A stretch of DNA of 64,000 nt, taken from assembly GCF_016008875.1 (NCBI RefSeq), contig NZ_JADTQG010000010.1, positions 157,249-221,248 of the forward strand, read 5' to 3'. Below the pieces are notes generated by a model. It ran no database searches. It had not been told where the DNA came from and worked only from the letters and a program-made list of their open reading frames with translations. Below, in pieces: positions 23,662-35,097 of the stretch (the first letter of the stretch is position 1; the number at the start of each line of letters is the position of its first letter). The translations under genes and the position numbers were made by a program. The stretch is from Ectopseudomonas mendocina. GTDB taxonomy: Bacteria; Pseudomonadota; Gammaproteobacteria; Pseudomonadales; Pseudomonadaceae.

Positions 23662-24477
23662 TCAACGCTCTGCGCCAAGCTGACCTCGCTCGTCGGAGAA
23701 GACGATCTCCACCCGACGGTTCTGCGCCCGACCGCGTGCCGAGGCGTTCTCCGCGACGGGAAAGTCCACGCCGTAACCGACCACCTGAATACGCTTGGCA
23801 TCCACGCCCAGATCAACCAGCAGATCGGCCACAGCCTGCGCTCGCGCTCGTGAAAGCTCGAGGTTCTCGGCGGCGTCACCGGTATTGTCGGTATAGCCCT
23901 CCATACGCACACGCCGCTGCGGGTTGAGCTGCAGGAACTGCACGAGCTTGAGCACCGTGCGGTTGGCTGCCGGCTGCAGGTCGGCGCGGCCGGCATCGAA
24001 CAGCATGTCGCCCAGGGTCATCACCAGGCCGCGCTCGGTCTCGCTGGTGGCGAGGCTGACCATCTGCTCTTCCAGCCAGCCGTTGTGCTGTTGCACGCTA
24101 AGCAGCTTGGCTTCGCGCAACGTCAGCTGCAGGCGCTGACGCTCCAGCTCGAGCTTGGCAGCGCGCTCATGATTGAGGCTGATTTCGCTGTGTTGTCGGG
24201 CGATATCGGCATAGCGCTGGCTGAGATAGGCGTAATGACGCACGTCGTCGCCACTGCCCCAATAGCTGGACAGCCGCTCGGCGCGCGCCAGTGACTCACC
24301 TGCGCGAATCACGTCCTTGGGCGCGGCGCGCAGGACATTGGGATCTTCCTTGACCGACTGGAAGCTCAGGCGCGCCTCTTCCAGCGCTTGATCGCTTGCC
24401 GGCTGGTGGGCTGCACAACCACTGAGCAAGGCACCAGCCAACAACAGGCCGCCGAGGTAACCGAAAGCCTTCATCAC
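23662..24477 (-). CDS. OmpA-family lipoprotein with DUF4398-like N-terminal region
   Basis: A 271-residue protein with a lipobox (AGALLSGC). An alpha-helical, Arg/Glu-rich region (about 30-150) resembles DUF4398 and may form a coiled coil. The C-terminal OmpA domain (about 155-260) has the peptidoglycan-binding signature GYTDNTGD, NLELSRARAQAV and RAQNRRVEI. It should tether the outer membrane to the wall. The ATG overlaps the stop of another DUF4398 lipoprotein by 4 nt, so the two probably act together. A terminator, now carrying an insertion, follows. Confidence 0.88.
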   Translation of the reverse strand: MMKAFGYLGGLLLAGALLSGCAAHQPASDQALEEARLSFQSVKEDPNVLRAAPKDVIRAGESLARAERLSSYWGSGDDVRHYAYLSQRYADIARQHSEISLNHERAAKLELERQRLQLTLREAKLLSVQQHNGWLEEQMVSLATSETERGLVMTLGDMLFDAGRADLQPAANRTVLKLVQFLQLNPQRRVRMEGYTDNTGDAAENLELSRARAQAVADLLVDLGVDAKRIQVVGYGVDFPVAENASARGRAQNRRVEIVFSDERGQLGAER

Positions 24478-24824
24478 ATGGCTCCCAGTTGCTGGCGCAA
24501 ACGGCCGATACGCTGGTTGAGCTCGGTCAGCTGCTCGCGGCCCTTGCCGTTGAGATGCTCGGCCTCGGCCAGGCGCGCATCGAGCTCGGCCTGCTCGGCC
24601 AGTTGGCGTGCCTGCTTGTTTTCACCGTCCTGCATGGCTGCCTGGGCCTGGGCGAACTTGTCTTCGGCCTGGCGCAAGGACGCGGACTGCTCGCTGGCTA
24701 CGCCCAGGGATTTGGTCTGTGCCAGGGCCTGCTCGGTCAGACGCAACTGCTCGGTGGGCGCAGGATCGCTTGCGCAAGCCGCCAGGCCCAGCGCCAGCAG
24801 CACGGGAAGAGTTCGATTGATCAC
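24474..24824 (-). CDS. DUF4398 small lipoprotein
   Basis: A 116-residue protein. I chose the GTG start at 24824 (VINRTLPVLLALGLAACAS) because AGGAAA lies upstream and a lipobox follows directly. After the Cys, the protein is a long charged helix with heptad-like spacing (QAEDKFAQAQAAMQDGENKQ), typical of DUF4398. It starts 11 nt after the substrate-binding protein gene ends and overlaps the OmpA lipoprotein gene, making a three-gene envelope operon. The two DUF4398 proteins could pair through their helices. Confidence 0.8.
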   Translation of the reverse strand: MINRTLPVLLALGLAACASDPAPTEQLRLTEQALAQTKSLGVASEQSASLRQAEDKFAQAQAAMQDGENKQARQLAEQAELDARLAEAEHLNGKGREQLTELNQRIGRLRQQLGAM

Positions 24825-24835
24825 TAAAAAATTTC

Positions 24836-25669
24836 CTACTGAGTCACGTCGCCGACCGGATCGGGCTGCATCTGCTGCGCCTTCCACAGTTCCAGATTGC
24901 TTTTCAGGTACTGCTCAGGCAGCCCGGCGGCGACCATTTCTGTCATCTTCCGCGCCAGCTGACCACGCAGCCAGGGCTCGTTGCATGCCGAATTATGCGA
25001 AAGGGTGAGGTAAAGACCCTCGCTGGATATCGGCGGGTCCAGCACCTCGAGATCATCTTCCATGCCCAGCGTCTCCGCGAGCGCCAAGCCGGGGTAGCGC
25101 TCGTAGAGCACGTAATCGGTGCGGCCGAGTAGCAACTTCTGGAACGCCTGGGTCAGACTGGATACCCCCTCGAGCGTCAGGTTCTGCTTGGCAAAGTTAT
25201 CGAACTGCTGACCGAAGCTATTGCCCACCAGGGTGTCGCCGGTGTGCCCCTGCAGGTCGATCCAGCTGCCATAGGGGAAGGTCTCTCCCTTGCGCACCCA
25301 GACCACGCTCGGCGTGAAGAAGAATGCAGGGTGTACGTAGTCCATGCTTTCCAGGCGTGGCAGCGTCAGGAACGCGCCCGCAAGCAGGTCGACACGGCCG
25401 GTGCGCACTTCGTCCTGCGCGCGCGACCAGGGCCCGGTATGGATCACGTCGATCACCACACCCAGCTCTTTGCCCAGATGCTTGAGCATATCGGCATTGG
25501 CACCGATCAACTGTTGCGGATTCTGCGGATCGCGCCAGAGATAAGGCGGGTATTCGGGGTTGCCGGTCGCCACCAGGCGTTCGCATTTACCTGCGGCCAG
25601 GGCGGCGCCGGGCATCACGGCCAGTGCGCACCACAGCAGCAGCGACTTAAACAGACCACGCTCAGGCAT
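24836..25669 (-). CDS. Periplasmic substrate-binding protein (SBP_bac_3 type)
   Basis: A 277-residue protein with a Sec signal peptide (LLLWCALAVMPGAALAA). The fold signature GNPEYPPYLWRDP followed by NADMLKHLGKELGV is that of amino-acid-type solute-binding proteins. A later GRTDYVLYERYPGLAL segment gives the second lobe. No ABC permease or ATPase is nearby, so it may be a stand-alone sensor or orphan receptor. It is the first gene of an operon with two DUF4398/OmpA lipoproteins. Confidence 0.8.
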   Translation of the reverse strand: MPERGLFKSLLLWCALAVMPGAALAAGKCERLVATGNPEYPPYLWRDPQNPQQLIGANADMLKHLGKELGVVIDVIHTGPWSRAQDEVRTGRVDLLAGAFLTLPRLESMDYVHPAFFFTPSVVWVRKGETFPYGSWIDLQGHTGDTLVGNSFGQQFDNFAKQNLTLEGVSSLTQAFQKLLLGRTDYVLYERYPGLALAETLGMEDDLEVLDPPISSEGLYLTLSHNSACNEPWLRGQLARKMTEMVAAGLPEQYLKSNLELWKAQQMQPDPVGDVTQ

Positions 25670-25782
25670 TGGCGACTCTCGGTTGTGCGTTGATCGGCAG
25701 GAGGGTCTCAGCCGCCCCGTAATCTTCTGCGTTCATGCTAGCTTAGTGGCGCCGCCATAATAATTCGCGATAAGGACGCGCC

Positions 25783-26709
25783 ATGAAAAAACTGCTGCTT
25801 GCACTGCTGCTTCTACTGTCAGGAAGCGCAGCCATGCTGTACTTCTTTCCAGCGGCTCAACTGGCCGGCCTGCGCCTGATCGAACAGTACCGCGCCGGGT
25901 TCAGTCACAAGCAGCTAGCTGTGCACAATCTTAACATCCATTACTACCAGGGAGGACCGGCGAGCGGCGAAACCCTGGTGCTGCTCCACGGCTTCGCCGC
26001 GGACAAGGATAACTGGCTGCGTTTCTCCCGCCACCTGACCCAGGACCATCGCGTCATCGCCCTGGACCTGCCCGGCTTCGGCGACAGCGACCTGCCACCT
26101 GGCAGCTATGATGTCGGCACCCAGGCCGAACGTCTGGCGGACATTCTCGATGCCATGGGCATCCAGCAGGCACACGTGCTGGGCAACTCGATGGGCGGAC
26201 ATATCGCCGCACTCTTCGCGGCGCGCTACCCGGATCGCGTGCGCTCGCTGGCGCTGTTCGCCAACGCCGGGATCGACAGCCCGCACAAGAGCGAGCTGTA
26301 TCGCCTGCTGACCCATGGCGAAGCCAACCCACTGGTGGTCGCACAACCGCAGGACTTCGAAAAATTGCTGCAGTTCGTTTTCGTCGAGCCGCCCTATCTG
26401 CCGCAATCGCTCAAGCGTTATCTGGGCGAGCGTTCCATGGCCAAGGCCCCGCACTACGAGATGGTCTTCAAGCAACTCGTCGAACGCAATGTCCCGCTGG
26501 AGCCTGAGCTGAAGAAAATCCAGGCGCCCACCTTGCTGCTCTGGGGCAAGCAGGATCGTGTGCTGGACGTGTCCAGCATCGAAGTCATGCAGCCGCTGCT
26601 GCGCAAATCCAGCGTGGTGATCATGGATAACGTCGGCCACGCGCCCATGCTAGAGCGCCCCGAAGAAAGTGCCCTGCTCTACCGGCGTTTTCTGCAAAGT
26701 CTGAAGTGA
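25783..26709 (+). CDS. Alpha/beta hydrolase with N-terminal membrane anchor
   Basis: A 308-residue protein. An uncleaved or lipid-proximal hydrophobic segment (LLLALLLLLSGSAAMLYFF) precedes an alpha/beta hydrolase fold. The oxyanion region is LLHGFAADKDNW, the nucleophile elbow is GNSMGGH (Ser), an acid lies near ARYPDRV or KQDRVLD, and the catalytic His is in NVGHAPMLERPE. It resembles the lipase/esterase that neighbours the ETF genes in other pseudomonads. A shared bidirectional terminator separates it from etfA. Confidence 0.85.
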   Translation: MKKLLLALLLLLSGSAAMLYFFPAAQLAGLRLIEQYRAGFSHKQLAVHNLNIHYYQGGPASGETLVLLHGFAADKDNWLRFSRHLTQDHRVIALDLPGFGDSDLPPGSYDVGTQAERLADILDAMGIQQAHVLGNSMGGHIAALFAARYPDRVRSLALFANAGIDSPHKSELYRLLTHGEANPLVVAQPQDFEKLLQFVFVEPPYLPQSLKRYLGERSMAKAPHYEMVFKQLVERNVPLEPELKKIQAPTLLLWGKQDRVLDVSSIEVMQPLLRKSSVVIMDNVGHAPMLERPEESALLYRRFLQSLK

Positions 26710-26723
26710 CAATATGCAGGCAA

Positions 26724-26753
26724 TAAAAAACCCGCTCACGAGAGCGGGTTTTT
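26724..26753. terminator. Bidirectional Rho-independent terminator
   Basis: AAAAAA-CCCGCTC-ACGA-GAGCGGG-TTTTT: a 7-bp GC-rich stem with a tetraloop, with A- and T-runs on both sides. It lies between the convergent hydrolase gene and etfA and should stop both transcripts. Confidence 0.95.
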
Positions 26754-26771
26754 CGTAGCAGGAAAAGCGGC

Positions 26772-27701
26772 TTAGACCGACTTCTCCAGCTCCGGTACGG
26801 CTTCGAACAGATCGGCAACCAGACCGTAGTCGGCAACCTGGAAGATCGGCGCCTCTTCGTCCTTGTTGATCGCAACGATCACCTTGGAGTCCTTCATACC
26901 GGCCAGGTGCTGGATCGCACCGGAGATACCAACGGCGATGTACAGCTGCGGGGCGACGATCTTGCCGGTCTGACCGACCTGCATGTCGTTCGGTACGAAG
27001 CCGGCATCGACCGCAGCGCGGGAAGCGCCGACGGCAGCGCCGAGCTTGTCGGCCAGGGAGTACAGGTGCTTGAAGTTGTCGCCATTGCCCATGCCACGGC
27101 CGCCGGAAACGACGATCTTGGCAGCGGTCAATTCCGGACGGTCGGACTTGGCCAGTTCTTCGCCGACGAAGGTGGACTTGCCGGCATCGGCCGGGCCGGA
27201 AACGGCTTCAACAGTAGCGGAACCACCCTCGGCAGCAGCGGCATCGAAACCGGTGCTACGTACGGTGATCACCTTGATGGCAGCCGAGGACTGCACGGTA
27301 GCGATGGCGTTACCGGCATAGATCGGACGCTTGAAAGTGTCGGCGCTCTCGACGGCGATGATCTCGGAGATCTGGTCGACGTCCAGGGCAGCGGCGACGC
27401 GCGGCAGGATGTTCTTGCCGTTACTGGTGGCGGCAGCCAGGATGTGGCTGTAGCCCTTGCCGAGCTCGGCTACCAGCGGCGCGACGTTTTCCGGCAACTG
27501 GTTGGCATAGGCGGCATTGTCAGCAACCAGGACCTTGGCCACGCCAGCGATCTTGGCGGCAGCTTCGGCAGCAGCGCCAGCGTTGGCGCCGGCCACCAGA
27601 ACGTGAATGTCGCCACCGATCTTCTGCGCGGCAGCAACGGTGTTCAGGGTAGCGGCAGCCAGAGCGGCATTGGTGTGTTCAGCGATAACCAGGATAGTCA
27701 T
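26772..27701 (-). CDS. etfA: Electron transfer flavoprotein alpha subunit
   Basis: A 309-residue EtfA. The N-terminal adenine-nucleotide-type domain begins [19 protein letters not shown]. The FAD-binding C-terminal domain contains [13 protein letters not shown], then [20 protein letters not shown] and [20 protein letters not shown]. With EtfB it takes electrons from acyl-CoA dehydrogenases to ETF-ubiquinone oxidoreductase. The gene starts right after the etfB stop. Downstream is a bidirectional terminator. Confidence 0.97.
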   Translation of the reverse strand: MTILVIAEHTNAALAAATLNTVAAAQKIGGDIHVLVAGANAGAAAEAAAKIAGVAKVLVADNAAYANQLPENVAPLVAELGKGYSHILAAATSNGKNILPRVAAALDVDQISEIIAVESADTFKRPIYAGNAIATVQSSAAIKVITVRSTGFDAAAAEGGSATVEAVSGPADAGKSTFVGEELAKSDRPELTAAKIVVSGGRGMGNGDNFKHLYSLADKLGAAVGASRAAVDAGFVPNDMQVGQTGKIVAPQLYIAVGISGAIQHLAGMKDSKVIVAINKDEEAPIFQVADYGLVADLFEAVPELEKSV

Positions 27702-28451
27702 TTAGATTACCTTCGCCTCGTTCTTCAGTTTCTCGACCAGTTCAGCCACGGACTTGACCTTGATGCCGGCGCTGCGGGCAGCCGGTGCTTCGACTTTCAG
27801 GGTCTTGACGGTGGAAGCAGTGGAAACGCCCAGAGCGTCCGGAGTCAGAGTCTCCAGCGGCTTCTTCTTGGCCTTCATGATGTTCGGCAGCGACGCGTAG
27901 CGCGGCTCGTTCAGGCGCAGGTCGGTGGTGACGATCGCCGGCAGGTTCAGCGCAACGGTCTGCAGACCGCCATCGATCTCACGGGTGACATTGACCTTGT
28001 CGCCAGCCACTTCGACCTTGGAGGCGAAGGTGCCCTGGCCGAAGCCGGTCAGCGCGCCCAGCATCTGGCCGGTCTGGTTGTTGTCGCTGTCGATGGCCTG
28101 CTTGCCCATGATCACCAGCTGCGGCTGCTCCTTGTCGACCACAGCCTTGAGCAGCTTGGCCACGGCCAGGGAGTTCAGCTCGTCATTGGACTCGACCAGG
28201 ATGGCGCGGTCGGCGCCCAGAGCCAGCGCGGTGCGCAGTTGCTCCTGAGCGGTAGCCGGGCCGATGGTGACGACGACGATTTCGCTCGCCACGCCCTTCT
28301 CCTTCAGGCGTACGGCTTCTTCCACGGCGATTTCGCAGAAGGGGTTCATGGACATCTTGACGTTGGCGAGGTCGACGCCGCTGTTGTCCGCCTTGACGCG
28401 AACCTTGACGTTGTAGTCAACCACTCGTTTGACAGCTACAAGAACCTTCAT
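27702..28451 (-). CDS. etfB: Electron transfer flavoprotein beta subunit
   Basis: A 249-residue EtfB, starting at ATG 28451 ([20 protein letters not shown]), the family's usual N-terminus and length. The signature [20 protein letters not shown] is present near residue 190. It binds AMP and forms the heterodimer with EtfA. The promoter region is shared with the divergent ETF-QO gene and contains a PsrA-like operator. Confidence 0.97.
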   Translation of the reverse strand: MKVLVAVKRVVDYNVKVRVKADNSGVDLANVKMSMNPFCEIAVEEAVRLKEKGVASEIVVVTIGPATAQEQLRTALALGADRAILVESNDELNSLAVAKLLKAVVDKEQPQLVIMGKQAIDSDNNQTGQMLGALTGFGQGTFASKVEVAGDKVNVTREIDGGLQTVALNLPAIVTTDLRLNEPRYASLPNIMKAKKKPLETLTPDALGVSTASTVKTLKVEAPAARSAGIKVKSVAELVEKLKNEAKVI

Positions 28452-28655
28452 GGATTCCTCGTTACTCTCCGGTGAATAAGAATGTCGCCCAGGCGAGCCT
28501 GGCCAGTGATGCAAAATCGGCCGCAACCAACCTTTCAGCTCAGACGGCGAGCGCAAAACCGCCCGTATCTTGACCCCGCGGCCTGGCCTGGTCAATACAG
28601 CGAACTGGCCGGTCATCCGCGATGTAGTACGATTCTAGCAGGCCTACAGAAAATT

Positions 28656-28669
28656 CAAACAAACGTTTG
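28656..28669. promoter_or_regulatory. PsrA-like operator between etfBA and etf-QO
   Basis: CAAAC-AAAC-GTTTG fits the PsrA box recalled from P. aeruginosa (two inverted GAAAC/CAAAC halves, 2-4 nt apart). PsrA is a fatty-acid-responsive TetR repressor, and etf genes are among its reported targets. The site lies between the divergent starts at 28451 and 28776. The rest of this 324-nt gap holds no gene. Confidence 0.75.
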
Positions 28670-28775
28670 TATTGGCCCGTCGAGAGGGTGTAGATATAAT
28701 GCCCACGCCGTGCCTAGGGAGCGAGTCGCGCCCTCCCCTATAAAACATCGAAGAGCCTTGAGTAGGAGATAGCCT

Positions 28776-30440
<1,665 letters not shown>

Positions 30441-30455
30441 TTCGCGTCCGGCGTG

Positions 30456-30481
30456 AAAAAGGCTCCCTCGGGAGCCTTTTT
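30456..30481. terminator. Rho-independent terminator after ETF-QO
   Basis: AAAAA-GGCTCCC-TC-GGGAGCC-TTTTT: a 7-bp stem with symmetric A and T runs, 16 nt after the ETF-QO stop. Confidence 0.95.
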
Positions 30482-30500
30482 ATTATCTGCAGGTGCTTGG

Positions 30501-30560
30501 GTGGGAACGGGCTTGTCCGCGAACCTGCGCGTAAAATTTCGCGGACAAGTCCGCTCCCAC
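30501..30560. repeat. REP hairpin (GTGGGAGCGGACTTG type), copy 1
   Basis: GTGGGAACGGGCTTGTCCGC pairs with GCGGACAAGTCCGCTCCCAC across a short loop. Related copies are at 30726-30785, 63816-63877 and 63981 onward. This is a typical Pseudomonas REP-type intergenic palindrome. Confidence 0.85.
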
Positions 30561-30725
30561 AAAGCTCGCTTCTGTGCGCTGTCAGTCCTGATAGATGATC
30601 TTGCGGCTCATGCCACCACCGATGGCTGAGTGGTACCGGAAGGCAGTGGCGGGCCGAATTAGCCCAACATGTGACGCAACGAAGAGTTCCACCGGAGCCC
30701 TTGTTCGCTAGCTGCAGTTGCTTGC

Positions 30726-30785
30726 GTGGGAGCGGACTTGTCCGCGAACCTGCGCGTAAAAGCTCGCGGACGAGTCCGCTCCTAC
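30726..30785. repeat. REP hairpin (GTGGGAGCGGACTTG type), copy 2
   Basis: Starts GTGGGAGCGGACTTGTCCGC and closes with GCGGACGAGTCCGCTCCTAC. It is the copy made by the tandem duplication in this gap, with a few compensating changes. Confidence 0.85.
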
Positions 30786-30806
30786 AGAGCTCGCGTCTGT
30801 GCGCTG

Positions 30807-31583
30807 TCAGTCCTGATAAATCATCTTACGGCTCATGCCACCATCAATGATGAACTCCTGCCCGGTGACGAAACCGGCCGCATCGGACAGCAGCCAGGCG
30901 ACCTGAGCCGCTACATCCTCCACCGTGCCAACGCGGCCGACCGGATGCTGCGCATGGTCGAACACCGATAGCGGCTCCAGCCGCTGCTGCGATGGGTCAC
31001 GGGCATCTATCCAGCCCGGGCTGACGCAATTGACCCGAACCTCAGGGCCGAGACTGATGGATAACGCATGGGTCAGCGCCACCAACCCACCCTTGCTCGC
31101 GGCATAGGCCTCGCAATCGGCCTCGGACTGGCTGGCGCGGGTCGAGGCGATGTTGACGATGGCGCCGCGGTGCCCGCGCAGATACGGCGCACAGTGCTTG
31201 GCCAGCAGCATGGCACCCGTCAGGTTGACCGCCAGCATGCGATTCCAGCGCTTGAGATCGAGCGATTCCAGCGGCGGTGTATGAGGGTCGGCAATAGCCG
31301 CGTTACACACCAACGCATCGAGACGACCGAACTGGCCAAGAATCTCGGCAACGCCGACACTGACCTGATCCTCCTTTGCCACGTCCATGGCAACGAACCA
31401 GGCGTTGTCGCCCAGCACACGTGCCACCTTCGAGCCGCGCTCGCGATCGACGTCGGCCAGCACCACCTGCCAGCCCTCGGTGATCAGCCAGGCACTGATA
31501 CCCAGACCGATACCACGCGCGGCGCCGGTGACCAGCGCGACACGCCCATTGTTGGGCGCATCGTCACTCCCCCACTCCAGCAT
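30807..31583 (-). CDS. Short-chain dehydrogenase/reductase downstream of metZ
   Basis: A 258-residue classical SDR. The ATG at 31583 shares one base with the metZ stop (TGATG). The cofactor motif [12 protein letters not shown] in place of NNAG, the catalytic Ser in IVNIASTRA and YAASKGG (Tyr/Lys) are all visible. The tail is [11 protein letters not shown]. An SDR in this position is conserved in P. aeruginosa. The substrate is unknown. The 3' end of the gene has been duplicated just outside. Confidence 0.88.
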   Translation of the reverse strand: MLEWGSDDAPNNGRVALVTGAARGIGLGISAWLITEGWQVVLADVDRERGSKVARVLGDNAWFVAMDVAKEDQVSVGVAEILGQFGRLDALVCNAAIADPHTPPLESLDLKRWNRMLAVNLTGAMLLAKHCAPYLRGHRGAIVNIASTRASQSEADCEAYAASKGGLVALTHALSISLGPEVRVNCVSPGWIDARDPSQQRLEPLSVFDHAQHPVGRVGTVEDVAAQVAWLLSDAAGFVTGQEFIIDGGMSRKMIYQD

Positions 31584-32794
31584 CAGAGCGCGGCCAGGCC
31601 GCGTGCCAGATCTGCCTTCAGGTCTTCCAACTCTTCCAGCCCCACCGCAACGCGGATCAGACTGTCGCTGATGCCGGCATTGGCACGCTCCTGCGGCGTC
31701 AGGCGTCCATGCGAAGTAGTGGCCGGGTGGGCGATGGTGGTCTTGGTGTCGCCGAGGTTGGTGGTGATGGAGATGACGCGTGTGGCATCGATCACCTTCC
31801 ACGCCGCGTCGCGACCACCCTTGGCCTCGAAGCTGACCACCGCACCGAAGGCACTCTGCTGCTTCTTCGCCAGCTCATGCTGCGGATGGCTGGGCAGACC
31901 GGCGTAGTACACGCGCTCGACCTGCGGCTGCTGCTCCAGCCAAAGCGCCAGTTGCAGGGCACTCTCGCTCTGCGCGCGCATGCGAATACGCAGGGTCTCC
32001 AGGCCCTTGACGAACATCCAGGCGTTGAACGGGCTGAGGGTCGGCCCGGCGGTACGCAGGAAACCCACCACTTCCTTCATCTGCTCGCTGCGGCCGGCGA
32101 CCACGCCACCCAGGCCACGGCCCTGGCCGTCGATGTACTTGGTCGCCGAGTGCATGACGATATCGGCACCGAGTTTCAGCGGTTGCTGCAGCGCCGGCGT
32201 GCAGAAGCAGTTGTCCACCGCCAGCAACGCGCCCCGTGAGTGAGCGATCTCGGCCAGCGCGGCGATATCCACCAGCTCGGCCAGCGGATTGGACGGCGAC
32301 TCGACGAACAGCAGCTTGGTGTTGGACTTGAACGCACCCTGCCAGGCATCCAGATCGGCCAGCGGCACGTAATCCACCTCGATGCCGAAGCGCTTGAGGT
32401 ACTTCTCGAAAAGACTGATGGTCGACCCGAACACGCTGCGCGACACCAGCACGTGGTCGCCGCCACTGCACAGGCTCATGACGATGGCGAGGATGGCCGA
32501 CATGCCGGAAGCGGTGGCCACTGCCTGCTCCGCGCCTTCCAGCGCCGCGATGCGCTCCTCGAAAGTGCGCACGGTGGGGTTGGTGTAACGCGAGTAGACG
32601 TTACCCGGCACTTCACCGGCAAAACGCGCGGCCGCATCGGCGGCAGTACGGAACACGTAGCTGGAGGTCAGATACAAGGCCTCGCCGTGCTCACCCTCCG
32701 GCGAACGGCGCTGACCGGCGCGCACCGCCAGGGTGTCGAAGCCAACACCATCCAGATCGCTGTCGAGCCGACCCGCTTCCCATTCCAGTGTCAT
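31583..32794 (-). CDS. metZ: O-succinylhomoserine sulfhydrylase
   Basis: A 403-residue PLP enzyme of the Cys/Met metabolism family. It makes homocysteine from O-succinylhomoserine and sulfide, the direct sulfhydrylation route of pseudomonads. Motifs: [20 protein letters not shown] near the N-terminus, the PLP lysine in [13 protein letters not shown], and the C-terminal [19 protein letters not shown]. It lies 112 nt after purF on the same strand, with a palindromic repeat between them. Confidence 0.95.
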   Translation of the reverse strand: MTLEWEAGRLDSDLDGVGFDTLAVRAGQRRSPEGEHGEALYLTSSYVFRTAADAAARFAGEVPGNVYSRYTNPTVRTFEERIAALEGAEQAVATASGMSAILAIVMSLCSGGDHVLVSRSVFGSTISLFEKYLKRFGIEVDYVPLADLDAWQGAFKSNTKLLFVESPSNPLAELVDIAALAEIAHSRGALLAVDNCFCTPALQQPLKLGADIVMHSATKYIDGQGRGLGGVVAGRSEQMKEVVGFLRTAGPTLSPFNAWMFVKGLETLRIRMRAQSESALQLALWLEQQPQVERVYYAGLPSHPQHELAKKQQSAFGAVVSFEAKGGRDAAWKVIDATRVISITTNLGDTKTTIAHPATTSHGRLTPQERANAGISDSLIRVAVGLEELEDLKADLARGLAAL

Positions 32795-32813
32795 CTTTCT
32801 ACCTCACGAATAA

Positions 32814-32874
32814 GTAGCCCGGATGCAATCCGGGAACTTCAATACGACATTCCCCCGGATTGCATCCGGGCTAC
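32814..32874. repeat. Two facing GTAGCCCGGATGCAATCCGG palindromes
   Basis: Two inverted copies of the dispersed unit face each other over a roughly 20-nt centre and can form a long hairpin in the purF-metZ gap. A separate short hairpin (GGGGCAGG/CCTGCCCC, 32881-32901) lies nearer the purF stop, without a clear T-run. Confidence 0.85.
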
Positions 32875-32906
32875 AAACCAGGGGCAGGATTCCCCTGCCC
32901 CGCGCA

Positions 32907-34415
32907 TCAATTGTTGTGCAGATCGATAATCGCGCTGACCGCCTGCGACTTGGCCTTGCTGGCGTCGTTGCGCGCCTGCTCGATGCGGTCCAGGTAGGCC
33001 TCATCGACGTCGCCGGTCACATACTTGCCATCGAAAACCGCACAGTCAAAGTTGTCGATCTTGATCTTCTTGCTGCCGCTGACCGCTTCGATCAGGTCCG
33101 GCAGATCCTGGTAGATCAGCCAGTCTGCGCCGATCAGCTCGCACACCTGCTCGGTGCTGCGACCATGGGCGATCAGCTCATGGGCGCTGGGCATGTCGAT
33201 ACCGTATACGTTCGGGTAGCGCACCGCCGGTGCTGCCGAGCAGAAGTAGACATTCTTCGCCCCGGCTTCGCGGGCCATCTGGATGATCTGCTTGCAGGTA
33301 GTGCCACGCACGATGGAGTCGTCGACCAGCATCACGTTCTTGCCGCGGAACTCCAGTTCGATGGCATTGAGCTTCTGGCGCACGGATTTCTTGCGCGCTG
33401 CCTGGCCGGGCATGATGAAGGTACGACCGATATAGCGGTTCTTGACGAAGCCTTCGCGGAATTTCACGCCCAGGCGGTTGGCCAGCTCCAGCGCAGCGGT
33501 ACGACTGGTGTCGGGGATCGGGATGACCACGTCGATATCATGCTCCGGACGCTCGCGGAGAATCTTGTCGGCCAGCTTCTCGCCCATGCGCAGGCGCGCC
33601 TTGTAGACCGAGATGCCGTCCATGATCGAGTCCGGACGCGCCAGGTAGACGTGCTCGAAGATGCACGGCGCGTATTTCGGATTGGCCGCGCACTGACGGG
33701 TGAACAACTGGCCTTCCTCGGTGATGTACACCGCTTCGCCCGGCGCCAGGTCGCGGATCAGGGTAAAGCCGAGCACATCCAGCGACACGCTTTCCGAGGC
33801 GATCATGTACTCCACGCCTTCGTCGGTGTGGCGCTGGCCGAAGACGATGGGGCGAATGCCATTGGGGTCGCGGAAGCCGACGATGCCGTAGCCGGTGATC
33901 ATCGCCACCACGGCGTAGCCGCCCAGGCAGCGCTCGTGCACGTGGGTGACGGCGGCGAACACGTCTTCCTCGGTTGGCTGCAGCTTGCCCCGCTGGGCCA
34001 GCTCGTGGGCGAATACGTTGAGCAGCACTTCCGAGTCGGAGTTGGTGTTCACGTGGCGCAGGTCGGACTCGTAGATTTCCTTGGCCAACTGCTCGACGTT
34101 GGTCAGGTTGCCGTTGTGCGCCAGGGTGATGCCATACGGCGAGTTGACGTAGAACGGCTGCGCTTCCGCCGAGCTGGAGCTACCAGCCGTCGGGTAGCGC
34201 ACGTGGCCGATGCCCATGTGGCCGACCAGACGCTGCATGTGGCGCTGCTGGAAGACATCGCGCACCAGACCGTTGTCCTTGCGCAGGAACAGGCGGCCAT
34301 CATGGCTGGTGACAATACCGGCAGCATCCTGGCCGCGGTGCTGGAGGACGGTCAGCCCGTCATACAGCGCCTGATTGACGTTCGATTTACCGACGATACC
34401 GACGATGCCACACAT
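32907..34415 (-). CDS. purF: Amidophosphoribosyltransferase
   Basis: A 502-residue glutamine PRPP amidotransferase, first step of purine synthesis. It begins MCGIVGIVG, so Cys2 is the glutaminase nucleophile after Met removal. The PRPP-binding loop is in [13 protein letters not shown]. Length and motifs fit the group without a long propeptide. It follows cvpA with a 75-nt gap, the same pair as in E. coli and P. aeruginosa. Confidence 0.97.
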   Translation of the reverse strand: MCGIVGIVGKSNVNQALYDGLTVLQHRGQDAAGIVTSHDGRLFLRKDNGLVRDVFQQRHMQRLVGHMGIGHVRYPTAGSSSSAEAQPFYVNSPYGITLAHNGNLTNVEQLAKEIYESDLRHVNTNSDSEVLLNVFAHELAQRGKLQPTEEDVFAAVTHVHERCLGGYAVVAMITGYGIVGFRDPNGIRPIVFGQRHTDEGVEYMIASESVSLDVLGFTLIRDLAPGEAVYITEEGQLFTRQCAANPKYAPCIFEHVYLARPDSIMDGISVYKARLRMGEKLADKILRERPEHDIDVVIPIPDTSRTAALELANRLGVKFREGFVKNRYIGRTFIMPGQAARKKSVRQKLNAIELEFRGKNVMLVDDSIVRGTTCKQIIQMAREAGAKNVYFCSAAPAVRYPNVYGIDMPSAHELIAHGRSTEQVCELIGADWLIYQDLPDLIEAVSGSKKIKIDNFDCAVFDGKYVTGDVDEAYLDRIEQARNDASKAKSQAVSAIIDLHNN

Positions 34416-34490
34416 GTGCCACGACCCCTGCTAGATAATTCAGGCTAGTTCAGCGACCGGCGCAGCGGTTGATCCGCGCCGGCCACTCTT

Positions 34491-35012
34491 TTAAAGCAGA
34501 TCGACTGGGTTAGCCGAACCACCGGTAAACCACTGCTCGGACCACCCCAGAATGAGGTTCTTCGACCAGTCGGCAACCATCAGAAAATGCGGCACCAGTT
34601 GCGACTGCTGCCACCACGAATCCTGCTCCACCGGTGCCAGGCTGATCAGCCCGACCAGCAGCACGACCAGCAAGCCTCCACGCGCGGCGCCGAATACCAT
34701 GCCGAGAAAACGGTCGGTACCGGACAGGCCTGTCACGCGGATCAGCTCACCGATCAGGAAATTGACCAGCGCACCCACCAGCAAGGTGGCGACGAAGAGA
34801 ATGGCACAGGCGGCGATCACCCGTGCCGAAGGTGTTTCGATGAATTCGACAAGATGCTGGGCCAATGCGCCACCGAACATCCAGGCGACCACACCTGCGA
34901 TGATCCAGGTCAGCAGCGACAGGGCTTCCTTGACGAAGCCGCGCTTGAGACTGATCAGACTAGAAATGGCGATGACGGCGATGATCGCCCAATCGACCCA
35001 GGTGAATACCAC
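34491..35012 (-). CDS. cvpA: CvpA family membrane protein
   Basis: A 173-residue protein with four predicted transmembrane helices, beginning MVFTWVDWAIIAVIAISSLI and with SLKRGFVKEALSLLTWI between helices 1 and 2. CvpA is needed for colicin V production in E. coli and affects envelope stress. It precedes purF as in other gammaproteobacteria. Confidence 0.93.
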   Translation of the reverse strand: MVFTWVDWAIIAVIAISSLISLKRGFVKEALSLLTWIIAGVVAWMFGGALAQHLVEFIETPSARVIAACAILFVATLLVGALVNFLIGELIRVTGLSGTDRFLGMVFGAARGGLLVVLLVGLISLAPVEQDSWWQQSQLVPHFLMVADWSKNLILGWSEQWFTGGSANPVDLL

Positions 35013-35097
35013 GGTGCGGCCTACCAGCGGAAAAGGCGGAGCATTTTAGCAGAGCCCGGCGAATCGGGTAACCGGGCGTTGCATATCAACGATGGGC

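Noticed and set aside
30561..30725. A small gene between ETF-QO and the SDR
   Set aside because: The segment consists of duplicated tails of the two neighbours and no full reading frame.
32823..34448. 541-codon plus-strand frame over purF
   Set aside because: An antisense shadow of purF in GC-rich DNA.
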